Positions 52,749-61,738 of a stretch of DNA of 64,000 bases are shown here, one piece after another. A program made the position numbers and the translations under genes. The notes beneath the pieces are model-generated. The model was given only the letters and a program-made list of their open reading frames with translations, did no database searches and was not told the DNA's origin. The stretch is taken from contig JADJKB010000003.1 of NCBI GenBank assembly GCA_016706225.1, positions 868,001 through 932,000 of the forward strand, in the 5' to 3' direction. The stretch is from Myxococcales bacterium (GTDB lineage Bacteria > Myxococcota_A > Polyangia > Polyangiales > Polyangiaceae). Each line of letters opens with the position of its first letter. Position 1 is the stretch's first letter.

Positions 52749-55415
52749 ATGGACCTCGCCTCGTTTTTCACCCCGCGCGTCCGGCTGCTCGCCGTAATGC
52801 TGGGTTTGGGGCTCGGGGCACGCGCGCTCACGGTTCGCCCACCGGAGCGCAGTCTGGAGGGGCTCGCGAAGATGCTCGGGCAGGCGTCGGGAACGGTGGT
52901 CGCTCCCGGGGACATCGACTGGGAACCGAGCCCGGGCTTCTTGCAAGAGACGTTCTTCGGCCGGCGTCTTCTGTTCCTGGGCGCCGAGAAGGCGGGTAGC
53001 CCGCGCGACGTGTATCGCGCCAGCGTACGGGTGACCTTGGATGGCAAGCCCATCGCGGTCACGCAAGTTCGCAACCTGACCGACACCCCTTTGGGGGACG
53101 ACACCGGCCTGGATGTTCGGGGGCAGAACGCGGTCTTTGCCACCGTCGCGTACGGCAGCATTCAAGGCATCACGCTGCTCGACCTCGGCGGCATGCGTCG
53201 TGAGGACAAACCGAGCGGTTGGTTTTATCGCACGCTGCAGGCCATCACCGCGTTTCAGGAGTCGGGAAGTTTTGCGGATCTGGGGCGCACGGACATCGTC
53301 CTGGAGTTGCCGTCGCGGGAGGCGAAGCTCACCCTCGACGAACAGAGCTTGCAGGTCGATCTCGGCACGGCCGGACGCGGGCTGCGGTTCAAGACCGCGT
53401 CCCGAGAGTTGGAGGGCGCCGAAGGTGGACAGGCCTACGCCGCCCACGCGGACATCCATCGCCAGGCCGAAAAGCCCCTGGTCTTGTGGGGTGTGGACAC
53501 CGTTCGTGCGGAGGTCGGGCCGGCGCCCATCGCCTGGCTCGAGGCCAAGGTCTTTGGCGCCAAGGACACCTTCAAGCGCACCACCTTCCAGATGTTCTCG
53601 TCCGCTGGCGCGGCAAACACGCTCAAAGATCAAGAACAGACCGAGCGCGCTGCCGCCGCCGTGCTCGACTCGAGCAAGCTGAAAGATGGCGAGAGCTGGC
53701 CTCCCCCTTCCATTCCGAGCATCTGGAAGGAGAACAAACCGGGTGAGGGTGAGTGGGAGCCGGTGGTGCTGCCGTTCCTCAAACCGCTACCCGCGGTCGG
53801 TGGTACCAAGGGCAAGGCTCCCGCGTACTTCTACAAGACGTTCTTCCGCCCGGACGCCGAGCGGCCCTACTCGGAGGTCACGCTGATCGCGATGGACATG
53901 CGACAGCTCGAGCTGGGCATGCAAGCGGGGTTCGAAGATCCGAAACCGCTGACCGGACCGCCGGGTGATGGACGACTGCCCCGCGAAAAGGCGGTGCTCG
54001 ATCGCGTCGTCGGCACCTTCAATGGCGCCTTCAAGACCACCCACGGTCGCTACGGCATGAAGGTCGACGAACGAGTGCTCATCCCGCCGGTCGCTGGTGG
54101 CGCGACGGTGATGATCACGAAGGACGGCGACGTGGGCCTGGGCAGCTGGCCAAAAAGCGAAGAGATCCCGGACGACATCCGCTCGTTCCGTCAGAACCTC
54201 GACCCGCTGGTGGAAGACGGTGTGGCCAACCCGACAGGGCGATACATCTGGGGGTGGCAGCTCTCCGGCACCAGCGTGATGACCCAACGCACGGCCTTGT
54301 GCGTGACCGCCGCGGGGCACCTCTACTACGCATTCGCGCCGGAAATAGACGGACCAACGCTGGGGAAGGCCTTGCGCCAGGCCGGTTGTTCGTACGGCGT
54401 CCACCTGGACATGAACCCGGGCCACTGCGGCTTCGTCTACACGGACATCGTCGATTACCGCGCCAAGGAGTTCAATCTCAAGAAGGCGCACGACGAGATG
54501 AAGCTCGACCCGGGAAAATTCGTGCGCTGGAGCGCCAAGGATTTCTTCTACGTGATGGTGCGTGATCCGGTGCCCGTCGATCCTTCGGGTGTGCGCTGGC
54601 AGCCGGACGCGGGCTTGCAGCCGCCGCCGGCGTGGCTCCCGGGGATCTTCCAGAGCAAGCTCAAGGTGGGAAACCTCGAGGTCAACCTCGAGAGTTTCGA
54701 AGCCGGACGCGTAGCGTTCCGGATGCGCGCTGGAGCGAAGGAGCCGAAACACGGCAACGTGAGCGACAACGTCGAGCTCTCGGGCGACGACAGTCAGCGC
54801 GTGGTCGCGACCATTGGTCTTGGTCATACGACCGATGCCATGCGCCTCGGGATTGCATTTGCCGGCGTCGCCGCTCTCGATCCCAAACCGGGCTACGCCA
54901 CCCTCTTGGTGCGCTCGGGTGCACCGCTCGCGATCTACCTCCCAGGAGAAGCGCCCAGGCTGGAGAAGGGTGACGAAGCCGCGCAGCTGCCGCTCTTGGC
55001 GGAGAACGGCAAGCTGACCGAACAGGCGGTCGCCCACGGCCCGCTGCGATTGCGCGGCGCCTTGTGTGTGCTCACCAGCGGCCGCGTCGTCGTGGCGACG
55101 GCGCGGCACGACTCCAGCGACTCGCTGGCTGCGGCGCTGCAGAAAGTCGGCTGCACGCGTGTGGTCGAGCTCGACCGCGGCTCCCAGCACCCAGCCTTCG
55201 TGCACCGCGCCGGTACGCCGACGCCACCGCTAGCCAGCTACGACACGACGGTGCTGCACGCCATCGGTCAACCGATGTTGCCGCACGCGTTCCGCTGGAA
55301 GGCGGGCGGGGCGGTCAAGTCGACGAAACCCACCTTGTTCGACATCTCGCCGAACTTCGGGAAAAAGAAGAAGCCTGCGCCGAAGCCCGAACCGGACCCG
55401 GGCGCGTCGCCGTGA
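52749..55415 (+). CDS. Large secreted protein with phosphodiester glycosidase (NAGPA/DUF2233)-like domain
   Basis: 888 residues from the ATG at 52749; an ATG six codons earlier is possible, the longer frame to 52539 is not leader-like. N-terminal hydrophobic signal (VRLLAVMLGLGLGARA). Residues about 30-400 are a beta-rich region of unknown fold. The central part has GTFNGAFKTTHGRYGMK, SGTSVMTQRTALCVTAAGHL and GVHLDMNPGHCGFVYT, the arrangement of NAGPA/DUF2233 domains that hydrolyse or bind phosphodiester-linked sugars. A second beta-rich region and a basic tail (KKKKPAPKPEPDP) follow. Exported; substrate unknown. It is divergent from the VanY-like gene. Confidence 0.8.
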   Translation: MDLASFFTPRVRLLAVMLGLGLGARALTVRPPERSLEGLAKMLGQASGTVVAPGDIDWEPSPGFLQETFFGRRLLFLGAEKAGSPRDVYRASVRVTLDGKPIAVTQVRNLTDTPLGDDTGLDVRGQNAVFATVAYGSIQGITLLDLGGMRREDKPSGWFYRTLQAITAFQESGSFADLGRTDIVLELPSREAKLTLDEQSLQVDLGTAGRGLRFKTASRELEGAEGGQAYAAHADIHRQAEKPLVLWGVDTVRAEVGPAPIAWLEAKVFGAKDTFKRTTFQMFSSAGAANTLKDQEQTERAAAAVLDSSKLKDGESWPPPSIPSIWKENKPGEGEWEPVVLPFLKPLPAVGGTKGKAPAYFYKTFFRPDAERPYSEVTLIAMDMRQLELGMQAGFEDPKPLTGPPGDGRLPREKAVLDRVVGTFNGAFKTTHGRYGMKVDERVLIPPVAGGATVMITKDGDVGLGSWPKSEEIPDDIRSFRQNLDPLVEDGVANPTGRYIWGWQLSGTSVMTQRTALCVTAAGHLYYAFAPEIDGPTLGKALRQAGCSYGVHLDMNPGHCGFVYTDIVDYRAKEFNLKKAHDEMKLDPGKFVRWSAKDFFYVMVRDPVPVDPSGVRWQPDAGLQPPPAWLPGIFQSKLKVGNLEVNLESFEAGRVAFRMRAGAKEPKHGNVSDNVELSGDDSQRVVATIGLGHTTDAMRLGIAFAGVAALDPKPGYATLLVRSGAPLAIYLPGEAPRLEKGDEAAQLPLLAENGKLTEQAVAHGPLRLRGALCVLTSGRVVVATARHDSSDSLAAALQKVGCTRVVELDRGSQHPAFVHRAGTPTPPLASYDTTVLHAIGQPMLPHAFRWKAGGAVKSTKPTLFDISPNFGKKKKPAPKPEPDPGASP

Positions 55416-55440
55416 GCTACTCGCGGCGCCCCAACCCGCG

Positions 55441-56355
55441 TCAGTCGTGTTTGCTCCGACGACACGCGCCCGAGCGATAGGCGCGAATCAATGCAGGGAG
55501 CTGGGAGACGCGACCCGTGATCGCCCGACCGTCGCGCTGGAGACCGAAGCGCACCGCCTCCCAAGCGGGACAGCTGTCCGCCAGCTCTTTCTGGGCAGCG
55601 GGCAGCTGCACGAGCAGCGTTTGCACCTCGGCGAGCGCGGCCTTCGCGGCCTTCTCATCCGTGAACTTCACGGTGAGCTCCATGTCGCCGCGTTGACTCG
55701 AGCGAATGATGACGGAGAGCTCCTCGAAACCCGCCGCGCGTTTGCCGACGCTGCGGAGCCGCGTGGCTCCCGGACCGATCCACAAGGCCAGGATGGCATC
55801 GGACTCGTTGGGCGCAGGCGGGGGATCCTCGGCGTGCGAGAACAGGTGATAGCGCACACGGCCGGCAATCCGCCCCGCAGCGACGACCCACGTGCCGCTC
55901 GGCAGCACAAAGAGCTCGGCGGGAGTCGCGCCGTCAGAGAGCAGGTAGGCGAGCACTCCCGAAGGCAGGCGCTCGGGCGATCGCGACAGGAGACCACGCA
56001 CGTCCGACTGCTGCTTCAACCGCTCGAGGTCGGGTTTGCCCCGAACCACCAGCAAGAACGAGGAGCGGTCCGCCTCGCGAGCGTCCGCGACGAACCAGAG
56101 CTCCAGCGAGTCGACGGCGACCAGGAACGCCTCGAGCTCGGGGTCGGAGGGACTTCTTCGATCGTAGGGGGTCTGCGGTCCGCCGTACACGGGGTCCGCG
56201 TTGGCCCGGTCCAACCGCAGTACCAAGCGCGCGTCCGGGGCGCCGCCCAAGACCTTGGACTCCCAGCTCGTAGCGTCGGGTGACGCGATGCGTGAGGAAG
56301 CGCTGCCGCACGCGACCAATAACAGGACTGAGAACCAGGCGACTACACGAGCCAT
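55441..56355 (-). CDS. Lipoprotein, unknown
   Basis: 304 residues. Leader MARVVAWFSVLLLVAC (lipobox). The mature protein is mixed alpha/beta with regular hydrophobic strands (FLLVVRGKPDLERLKQQ; GVLAYLLSDG; TWVVAAGRIAGRVRYHLF), and two late cysteines (DSCPAWE; GACRRS). It resembles the many myxobacterial lipoproteins of this size that have no assigned family. Convergent with the NAGPA-like gene (26 bp gap). Confidence 0.75.
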   Translation of the reverse strand: MARVVAWFSVLLLVACGSASSRIASPDATSWESKVLGGAPDARLVLRLDRANADPVYGGPQTPYDRRSPSDPELEAFLVAVDSLELWFVADAREADRSSFLLVVRGKPDLERLKQQSDVRGLLSRSPERLPSGVLAYLLSDGATPAELFVLPSGTWVVAAGRIAGRVRYHLFSHAEDPPPAPNESDAILALWIGPGATRLRSVGKRAAGFEELSVIIRSSQRGDMELTVKFTDEKAAKAALAEVQTLLVQLPAAQKELADSCPAWEAVRFGLQRDGRAITGRVSQLPALIRAYRSGACRRSKHD

Positions 56356-56468
56356 CTTCAGGGATGGACGTGGGAGCGGAGCGATTTCGTCAAGTCGAAG
56401 CCCGAGCGCGACGGCCGACTGCCGGGGGACCGCTGCTCTGTCCGCCCGACCTACCCCTCCCGCGGTCC

Positions 56469-57104
56469 CTAAAACCTCCCGGCCGCACCAAGGTAGAAGC
56501 CGTCCGAGGTCGCGGCGATCGTCGGCACGACCTCGAGCTTCACGTCGAACCCGCGCCGGTGGAGCTCGCGGTGCTCGCGACGCGGTGGTGATGGGCTCGA
56601 ATCGAACGGCGGCGATTGATGGGGTGTGGCGTAGGGGAGCACCGTTGCGTCGATGATGGAGGCCAGGCCAAGCGTGACATAGCCGCCGATGAAGGCGGAA
56701 GAACAGTCCATCCGCTGCTGCTCTTGATCGTCATGACAACCAATGCTCACCGCGACCTCGAAGGCGAGAGCAGCGCCGGCAGCGCGCAGCCCCAGACTCG
56801 CAAGCGCCTCCCATCCGTTGTGGTTCGCGAGATGGGTGACCGGCGCGCCAAGACCATAGACAGACAAGCCCGCGACGAACTGCGTCCAGTCGGACGCCGT
56901 GAGCATCACGGTCAAAGCGCCGGCGTCGAGCCCGAGCCCCTGCCATCCGTACCAGTATCTGTCGGAGCTGAATGCAGGCGCGAGCGAGGTCAATGCCTCG
57001 TGGGGTGCGGGGTTCGCCAACTCGAGCGAGGGCTGTGCGAGCGCGAGCCTGGTGCAGGTCGCGATCACCAACATCGAGCTCACTCCGAGTAGATGCCGCC
57101 CCAT
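56469..57104 (-). CDS. Exported membrane-associated protein, unknown
   Basis: 211 residues from the internal ATG at 57104, which gives a leader (HLLGVSSMLVIATCTRLALAQ). Several weakly hydrophobic Gly/Ala-rich segments follow (GLGLDAGALTVMLTA; LGLRAAGAALAFEVAV; GGYVTLGLASIIDATVLPYA), then a basic stretch and a terminal strand ending GFYLGAAGRF, with a final Phe as in outer-membrane proteins. A small envelope protein is likely; no family recognised. Confidence 0.6.
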   Translation of the reverse strand: MGRHLLGVSSMLVIATCTRLALAQPSLELANPAPHEALTSLAPAFSSDRYWYGWQGLGLDAGALTVMLTASDWTQFVAGLSVYGLGAPVTHLANHNGWEALASLGLRAAGAALAFEVAVSIGCHDDQEQQRMDCSSAFIGGYVTLGLASIIDATVLPYATPHQSPPFDSSPSPPRREHRELHRRGFDVKLEVVPTIAATSDGFYLGAAGRF

Positions 57105-57306
57105 GCGAGTCGAACAGTGCAATGCGCGCACCAACCGACGCGGGAGCCAAGCCAGACCCGGACCGCGCGAATTCGGTGGCGGAACGCCAGCCAAGCGTTG
57201 CCCTTGGCAACGGGTGTGGTCTGCGACTCACATCCGAAAAGGCACACGATGGCCGCCGCGCGAACGCGCTCGGGTTCGCGCGGGGGTCACCTTCGAGGCG
57301 CAACGC

Positions 57307-57816
57307 TCACGGCAAGAAGATCCGCCCGGGGGCGCCTTGGTCTCCGCTCTCCGTGTGACAACCGTTGCAGTCTCCATCGTTGACCGGTGACAGCATCTCG
57401 CGGGTCTTGCCTGCGCGAACGACCTTGGCCGTGAGCGGAAGCGGCACGCTGCCTTTGTGCATGAAGTTGCCGGCTGCGTTGGTGTCCAGGGTCAGGCTGA
57501 ATCCGTCGGCGCCGGTGAGCACGACTTGCGAGCCAGAGGCACCAAAACAGTCCTGCTTCTCGTGCTCCGCGGGGTACACCGTGCCCGCAACGCCAAACGT
57601 TGGCCCCTCGCCCTTCTCGTCGTGACAGCTGATGCACGTCCCTCCGGGGTGCATCAGCTTCGACTCCTCGTTGCCGCCGGTCCAACGCTCACCGCTGGCG
57701 CAGCTCGGGTCGGCGGCGCTCAGTGACCCACCCTCACCATCGCCATCGCTGCCTCCGCCGCAGGCCGCCACCGCGAGGGCGGTAGCAGCGCACCAGCACC
57801 AAACTCGATTCCGCAT
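57307..57816 (-). CDS. Dihaem cytochrome-like lipoprotein
   Basis: 169 residues. Leader ending in ALAVAAC (lipobox), Gly/Asp spacer, then two CXXCH sites: CISCH near residue 62 and CNGCH near 151, separated by a beta-rich segment (VVLTGADGFSLTLDTNAAG). Probably a lipid-anchored c-type cytochrome facing the periplasm or exterior. It stands alone, far from the 13-haem gene at 19.7 kb. The two haems so far apart in sequence suggest a split fold rather than a standard cytochrome c domain. Confidence 0.85.
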   Translation of the reverse strand: MRNRVWCWCAATALAVAACGGGSDGDGEGGSLSAADPSCASGERWTGGNEESKLMHPGGTCISCHDEKGEGPTFGVAGTVYPAEHEKQDCFGASGSQVVLTGADGFSLTLDTNAAGNFMHKGSVPLPLTAKVVRAGKTREMLSPVNDGDCNGCHTESGDQGAPGRIFLP

Positions 57817-57937
57817 GTCAGCTCAGTACCCGAAGCCAACGCGGGGAAGGCAATTCGTGATGCACGCATCCGCAGGCCACGACGTCGAGGCAACACGCAT
57901 TACTTGCGCGGTTCGCCCGGGCGACCCGTCGCGCGGC

Positions 57938-58585
57938 TCAGGCCGCGTAGCCGTACACCGCAATGGCGTGGCAGGCCGTGCCGGCAAGGACGAATAGATG
58001 CCAGACGAAGTGGGCGTGGCGCCAGCCCTTCGCCGCGTAGAACGCGACCCCGGAGGTGTAGGCCACTCCCCCTGCGACGAGCCAGAACAGCCCCCACGGC
58101 TGCATGGTCTGCCAGAGCGGTTTGATCGCGATGACGATCAACCAACCCATCGCGACGTAGAGGACGACCGAGGCGCGCGGGAAGCGGACGCCACCGATGA
58201 GCTTCAGCGCGACGCCGATCACCGCGAGCGCCCACACCAATCCGAACAACGTCCAACCCCACGCACCCGAGAGCACTCCGAGGGTGAACGGTGTGTACGT
58301 GCCAGCGATGAGGATGAAGATGGCGGCGTGATCGAGCACGCGCAGGCGGCGCTTGGCGCCGGGGTGAACGACGCCGTGGTAGAGCGTGGAGGAGAGATAG
58401 AGCAGCACCATGGCGCCGGCGAACACACTGGCGCCGACCACCCCTGCGACTGACCCCCGCGAGGCGGCCGCACCCACCAGGAAGGGTGTAAAAATCAGCG
58501 CCAGGAGCAGCCCGAAGCCGTGGCTGAGGCTGTTCCAGAGCTCCGGGCGAGGGCCAGCGCCCGCCTGAGTCGTCATACGGCCCAT
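57938..58585 (-). CDS. Hemolysin III / PAQR family membrane protein
   Basis: 215 residues, seven hydrophobic helices, the normal family size; an ATG three codons later is an alternative start. Family motifs with the conserved metal-ligand His residues: SSTLYHG, DHAAIFILIAGTYTPF, and HAHFVWHLFVLAGTACH near the end. The family (YqfA-like) is related to adiponectin receptors; a ceramidase-like zinc site has been proposed, and haemolysis is not its established role. Inner membrane. Confidence 0.93.
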   Translation of the reverse strand: MGRMTTQAGAGPRPELWNSLSHGFGLLLALIFTPFLVGAAASRGSVAGVVGASVFAGAMVLLYLSSTLYHGVVHPGAKRRLRVLDHAAIFILIAGTYTPFTLGVLSGAWGWTLFGLVWALAVIGVALKLIGGVRFPRASVVLYVAMGWLIVIAIKPLWQTMQPWGLFWLVAGGVAYTSGVAFYAAKGWRHAHFVWHLFVLAGTACHAIAVYGYAA

Positions 58586-58715
58586 TCATAACCGTGACAG
58601 TTGGCGGTGTCAAGGTTACGGGGGCGAGGTCGCTGCGGCGTATGGCGCACACCCACTCGGAGCTGGCTGATGCTCGCCGGAAACTCCTGTACGCTCCCTA
58701 CTGCGCACAGGATCC

Positions 58716-59141
58716 ATGTTCGACAAGGTTGAACGACACGAGCTGGCCGAGGCGATCGCGCTGGCTGAAAAGGGCCACCGCGGCGAGGTGCGGGTGCACC
58801 TCGAGCAGCGCTGTCCGAAGGGCAAGAGCCCGAAGGACCGAGCCGCGGAGCTCTTCGAGTCACTTGGCATGTACCGCACCGAGGAAGATACCGGCGTGCT
58901 CCTGTACGTCTCGTTCGACGACGGACTTTGTGCCCTTCACGCTGGCGCCGGCGTGAAGAACGCGGGCGCACCCGAGTTCTGGCGCGACGTCGCTGAGCAG
59001 ATCGACCGCGGCTTCACCATCGGCGAACCACTCGCCGGCCTGTGCGCGGCGCTCGAACAGATCGGCGAGGTGCTCCGCGAACACGCCCCAGGTGAAGATG
59101 TCGCGGGCAACGAGCTGCCGGACGTGGTGACGAGCTCCTGA
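58716..59141 (+). CDS. TPM-domain (TLP18.3/Psb32/MOLO-1) protein
   Basis: 141 residues, one TPM domain without the signal peptide and membrane anchor most members have. Recognisable parts are HELAEAIALAEKGHRGEVRVHL, TGVLLYVSFDDGLCALHAGAG and GFTIGEPLAGLCAALEQIGE. Likely cytosolic. TPM proteins include photosystem II repair phosphatases, but function in bacteria like this one is unknown. It is divergent from the hemolysin III gene with 130 bp between. Confidence 0.85.
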   Translation: MFDKVERHELAEAIALAEKGHRGEVRVHLEQRCPKGKSPKDRAAELFESLGMYRTEEDTGVLLYVSFDDGLCALHAGAGVKNAGAPEFWRDVAEQIDRGFTIGEPLAGLCAALEQIGEVLREHAPGEDVAGNELPDVVTSS

Positions 59142-59209
59142 GCTCGAGACGAGCTCCCGCCTCGCGCGAGCTTGCCGGGGCCGTCGTCGGCGCAGCGCCG
59201 ACGGTGCGC

Positions 59210-59980
59210 TCAACTGCTCTGGGACGAACCCGCGCCGCCGAGCATCACCGCCGCAACTCCTAGCAGCAGACCACCAACCGCCACGACACCTTCGCGCTGG
59301 GTTTGTTTGTCCGCTTCGGCCAGAAACTGGGTCTGATGCGCGCGCCAGCACGGTTCACAGAGCAAACCGAGCTCCGTGATGTTGGCACGGTCCGCCGTGA
59401 TCTTCTGCTTGCACCCCGCGCAGAGGATCTCCCGGGTGTCACCGGGACGAAACTCGGCCTTGGCCGGACGCCCCTGCAACGCATGCACGAGTGAGAGCAG
59501 CTCGAAGGCGTCGAACCAGGTCCCGTGCTCGCGACAGACGTCGAGCTCGATGCCCTTGGTGATCACCCGATCGAGCACCGCGGTGCACACCGGGCAGCTG
59601 GGGTTCTGCACGCGAACGCTGCGGTTTCGCGCGCCGTCGCCGGCGCGTTTGGCCAGCTCGGCGAAGATGTCCTCGGGCTTGGCCAGCACCTTCGTTGCAT
59701 TGGTGTTGTCGATCCAGATCCCGCCGCAGCCGGCGCAGCCGATCAGCTCGACCTCCTTGGCTACGACACCGACCAGGCGCTTGCGACAGTGGGGACAGCG
59801 GAGCTCCTGGGGTGCGTCGGCCGTCGCGTTACCCACGACCTGAACCACGTTCTGAACCACCGGGACTGGCACCAGAACCTCGCGTGGGAGGGGTTGATTG
59901 GTCTGGCCACAGAACTTGCACTGAGTCGTCGCTGCGAACGAGCGCGGGATCGGCGCGCCGCAGTGGTCACATCCGCTCAT
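59210..59980 (-). CDS. Zinc-ribbon protein with TFIIB-type zinc fingers and C-terminal helix
   Basis: 256 residues from the ATG at 59980. Four paired-Cys zinc modules: CDHCGAPIP...CKFCGQT at the start, CPHCRKRL with a following CAGCGGIWID (zf-TFIIB type), CPVCTAVLDR...DVCREHGTWFD (a second one), and CAGCKQKI...CEPCWRAH near 215-235. A hydrophobic C-terminal helix (VVAVGGLLLGVAAVMLGG) suggests a tail anchor in the membrane. Such proteins are common in myxobacteria with no assigned role; the zinc modules are structural and may bind protein or nucleic acid. Confidence 0.85.
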   Translation of the reverse strand: MSGCDHCGAPIPRSFAATTQCKFCGQTNQPLPREVLVPVPVVQNVVQVVGNATADAPQELRCPHCRKRLVGVVAKEVELIGCAGCGGIWIDNTNATKVLAKPEDIFAELAKRAGDGARNRSVRVQNPSCPVCTAVLDRVITKGIELDVCREHGTWFDAFELLSLVHALQGRPAKAEFRPGDTREILCAGCKQKITADRANITELGLLCEPCWRAHQTQFLAEADKQTQREGVVAVGGLLLGVAAVMLGGAGSSQSS

Positions 59981-60070
59981 TGCGCGAAGATAGCGTATTG
60001 GTCGACGGGGGGTGCGCCGGGCCGCCCGCCAGTGCATTTCGGCGCGAATCAGCTGGCGGCTCGCTCCGTG

Positions 60071-61738
60071 TCAGCCGAGCACGAGCTCGCGCAAGAGATC
60101 GATCCGAAGCGCGCCGTTGCCGATCACCCGCTCGTGAAACTCTCGCAGCGAAAAGCTGCTGCCAGCACGGGCGCGGGCCTCGTCGCGCAGGTTCACGATC
60201 TCGCGCTCTCCGAGCTTGTAGGTCGGTGCCTGCCCCGGCCAACCGAGGTAACGCATGACCTCGCTCTCCGCTTGAGCCGGCGTGCGGTGCCCGTACACCT
60301 GCATGAACTTCGCGGCGCGTTCGAAGGTCCAGGGCTCGCCCGGCTCCAGGCTGGAAGCCGCGTGCAGGCGCAGACCGAGGTGCAAGCCGATGTCCACCAC
60401 GACGCGCGCGGCACGGTAGAGCTGTTTGGCCAACATGCCGAGCTCGTACTCGGGCTTCTCGAAGAACCCGAGCTCCCCCATCAGACACTCGGTGTACATC
60501 GCCCAGCCTTCGCCGTAGCCCGAGTACCAGACGACGAGGCGGTGCGCGCGGCTGAGGCTGTCGGCGCGGGTCATGGCCGTCCCCACCTGCAGATGGTGTC
60601 CCGGAAAACCCTCGTGGTACGCGGTCGAGATCTGCTGGTAGAGCGGAAAGAATCTCTGGTCCCCGATGGCGTACCGCACCCCGCCGGGGCGCGAGAAGTC
60701 TTCCGACGGAGGTTGGTAATACGCGCTCGACGGAGTGCCGACGGGTGCAAGCTCCACGGTCAGCTCGACGATGCGGGGATCGACGTCGAAGTGAACCCCC
60801 GAGAGCTGCTCGCGCGCCGCGCTCAGCCGCTCGCGGATACACTCCAGAAAGGCTTCGGGAGAGTGGGCCGCGCGCGCGGGATCGGTCTCGAGCAGGTGGG
60901 TCACCTCCTCCAACGAGGCGCCGGGAGAGATCACGCCGGCCAGTCGCTTCATCTCGGCGACGAGCCGGAACAGCTCCTCCCAACCCCACGCGTAGGCCTC
61001 CATGGGATCGAGGTCGAGGCCCATCGCGCGATCGAGGGCGGGCCGGTAGCGCTCGAGTCCGACCCCGTCTTCGGAGGGTGCACCCGGGAGCACGTCTTCT
61101 TCGAGGTGCGCCGCGAACGCTAGGACTGCCGCCTTGGCGTGCAGCACGGCGGCGTCGAGTCGCGGAGCCAGCTGGGGGAACGCCTTCGCTCCCGTGCGCG
61201 CCAGGCGATCGAACGCGGAGTCGGCAGCACCAAAGCGCCGGGCTTGCGCGGCCACGGAGCGGACCTGCCGTGCGGCAACATGATGTCCGCGCTGTCGCCC
61301 GACGCTGAGGCGCTCACGCAGCTGCGTGTAGGGTTGGTCGACGGTCTCGAGCCGGGCGCACACCGCGCGCCAGGCCTCTTCGCTGTCGGTCTTCATCAAG
61401 TCGAAGGTCGAAGCAACGCGCTGAAAGCTCGACACCATGTGGGAGAGATCGCGAAACTGCTCGCCGGACGCGTCGGCCGCGAGCTCCTCGTCCAGTGAAC
61501 CGAGCATCACGCGGGCTGCGAGCCGTTGTTTCGGGTCCGGGTGCTCGGCGTGTGCGGCGAACGCCGTTCGATAACGCCGCACCAGCTCCATGCGCGCAGC
61601 GTGCCCGTCCAGGCCGAACGCCTCACCCCAGGTGTGGTCGTGGCCAGCGATGCCCAGCGAGGTCGCGTGCGAGGGATCGTGCTCGGCGCTCTCGTCGACG
61701 TAGCGGTCCGCCAGCTCGAAGGGGCTCGGTGTGTTCAC
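60071..61738 (-). CDS. DUF885 family putative metallopeptidase
   Basis: 555 residues, normal for the family. It is mostly helical with the zinc-site pattern YHEGFPGHHLQ (HExxxGHH) near residue 376 and GYGEGWAMYTE near 403, both diagnostic of DUF885. There is no signal peptide, so a cytosolic peptidase or related hydrolase is likely. It is divergent from the esterase with overlapping promoter space (14 bp between starts). Substrate unknown. Confidence 0.92.
   Translation of the reverse strand: MNTPSPFELADRYVDESAEHDPSHATSLGIAGHDHTWGEAFGLDGHAARMELVRRYRTAFAAHAEHPDPKQRLAARVMLGSLDEELAADASGEQFRDLSHMVSSFQRVASTFDLMKTDSEEAWRAVCARLETVDQPYTQLRERLSVGRQRGHHVAARQVRSVAAQARRFGAADSAFDRLARTGAKAFPQLAPRLDAAVLHAKAAVLAFAAHLEEDVLPGAPSEDGVGLERYRPALDRAMGLDLDPMEAYAWGWEELFRLVAEMKRLAGVISPGASLEEVTHLLETDPARAAHSPEAFLECIRERLSAAREQLSGVHFDVDPRIVELTVELAPVGTPSSAYYQPPSEDFSRPGGVRYAIGDQRFFPLYQQISTAYHEGFPGHHLQVGTAMTRADSLSRAHRLVVWYSGYGEGWAMYTECLMGELGFFEKPEYELGMLAKQLYRAARVVVDIGLHLGLRLHAASSLEPGEPWTFERAAKFMQVYGHRTPAQAESEVMRYLGWPGQAPTYKLGEREIVNLRDEARARAGSSFSLREFHERVIGNGALRIDLLRELVLG

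Noticed and set aside
57938..58585. Haemolysin toxin
   Set aside because: Hemolysin III is a historical name for a PAQR-like membrane family; toxicity is not supported by the sequence.
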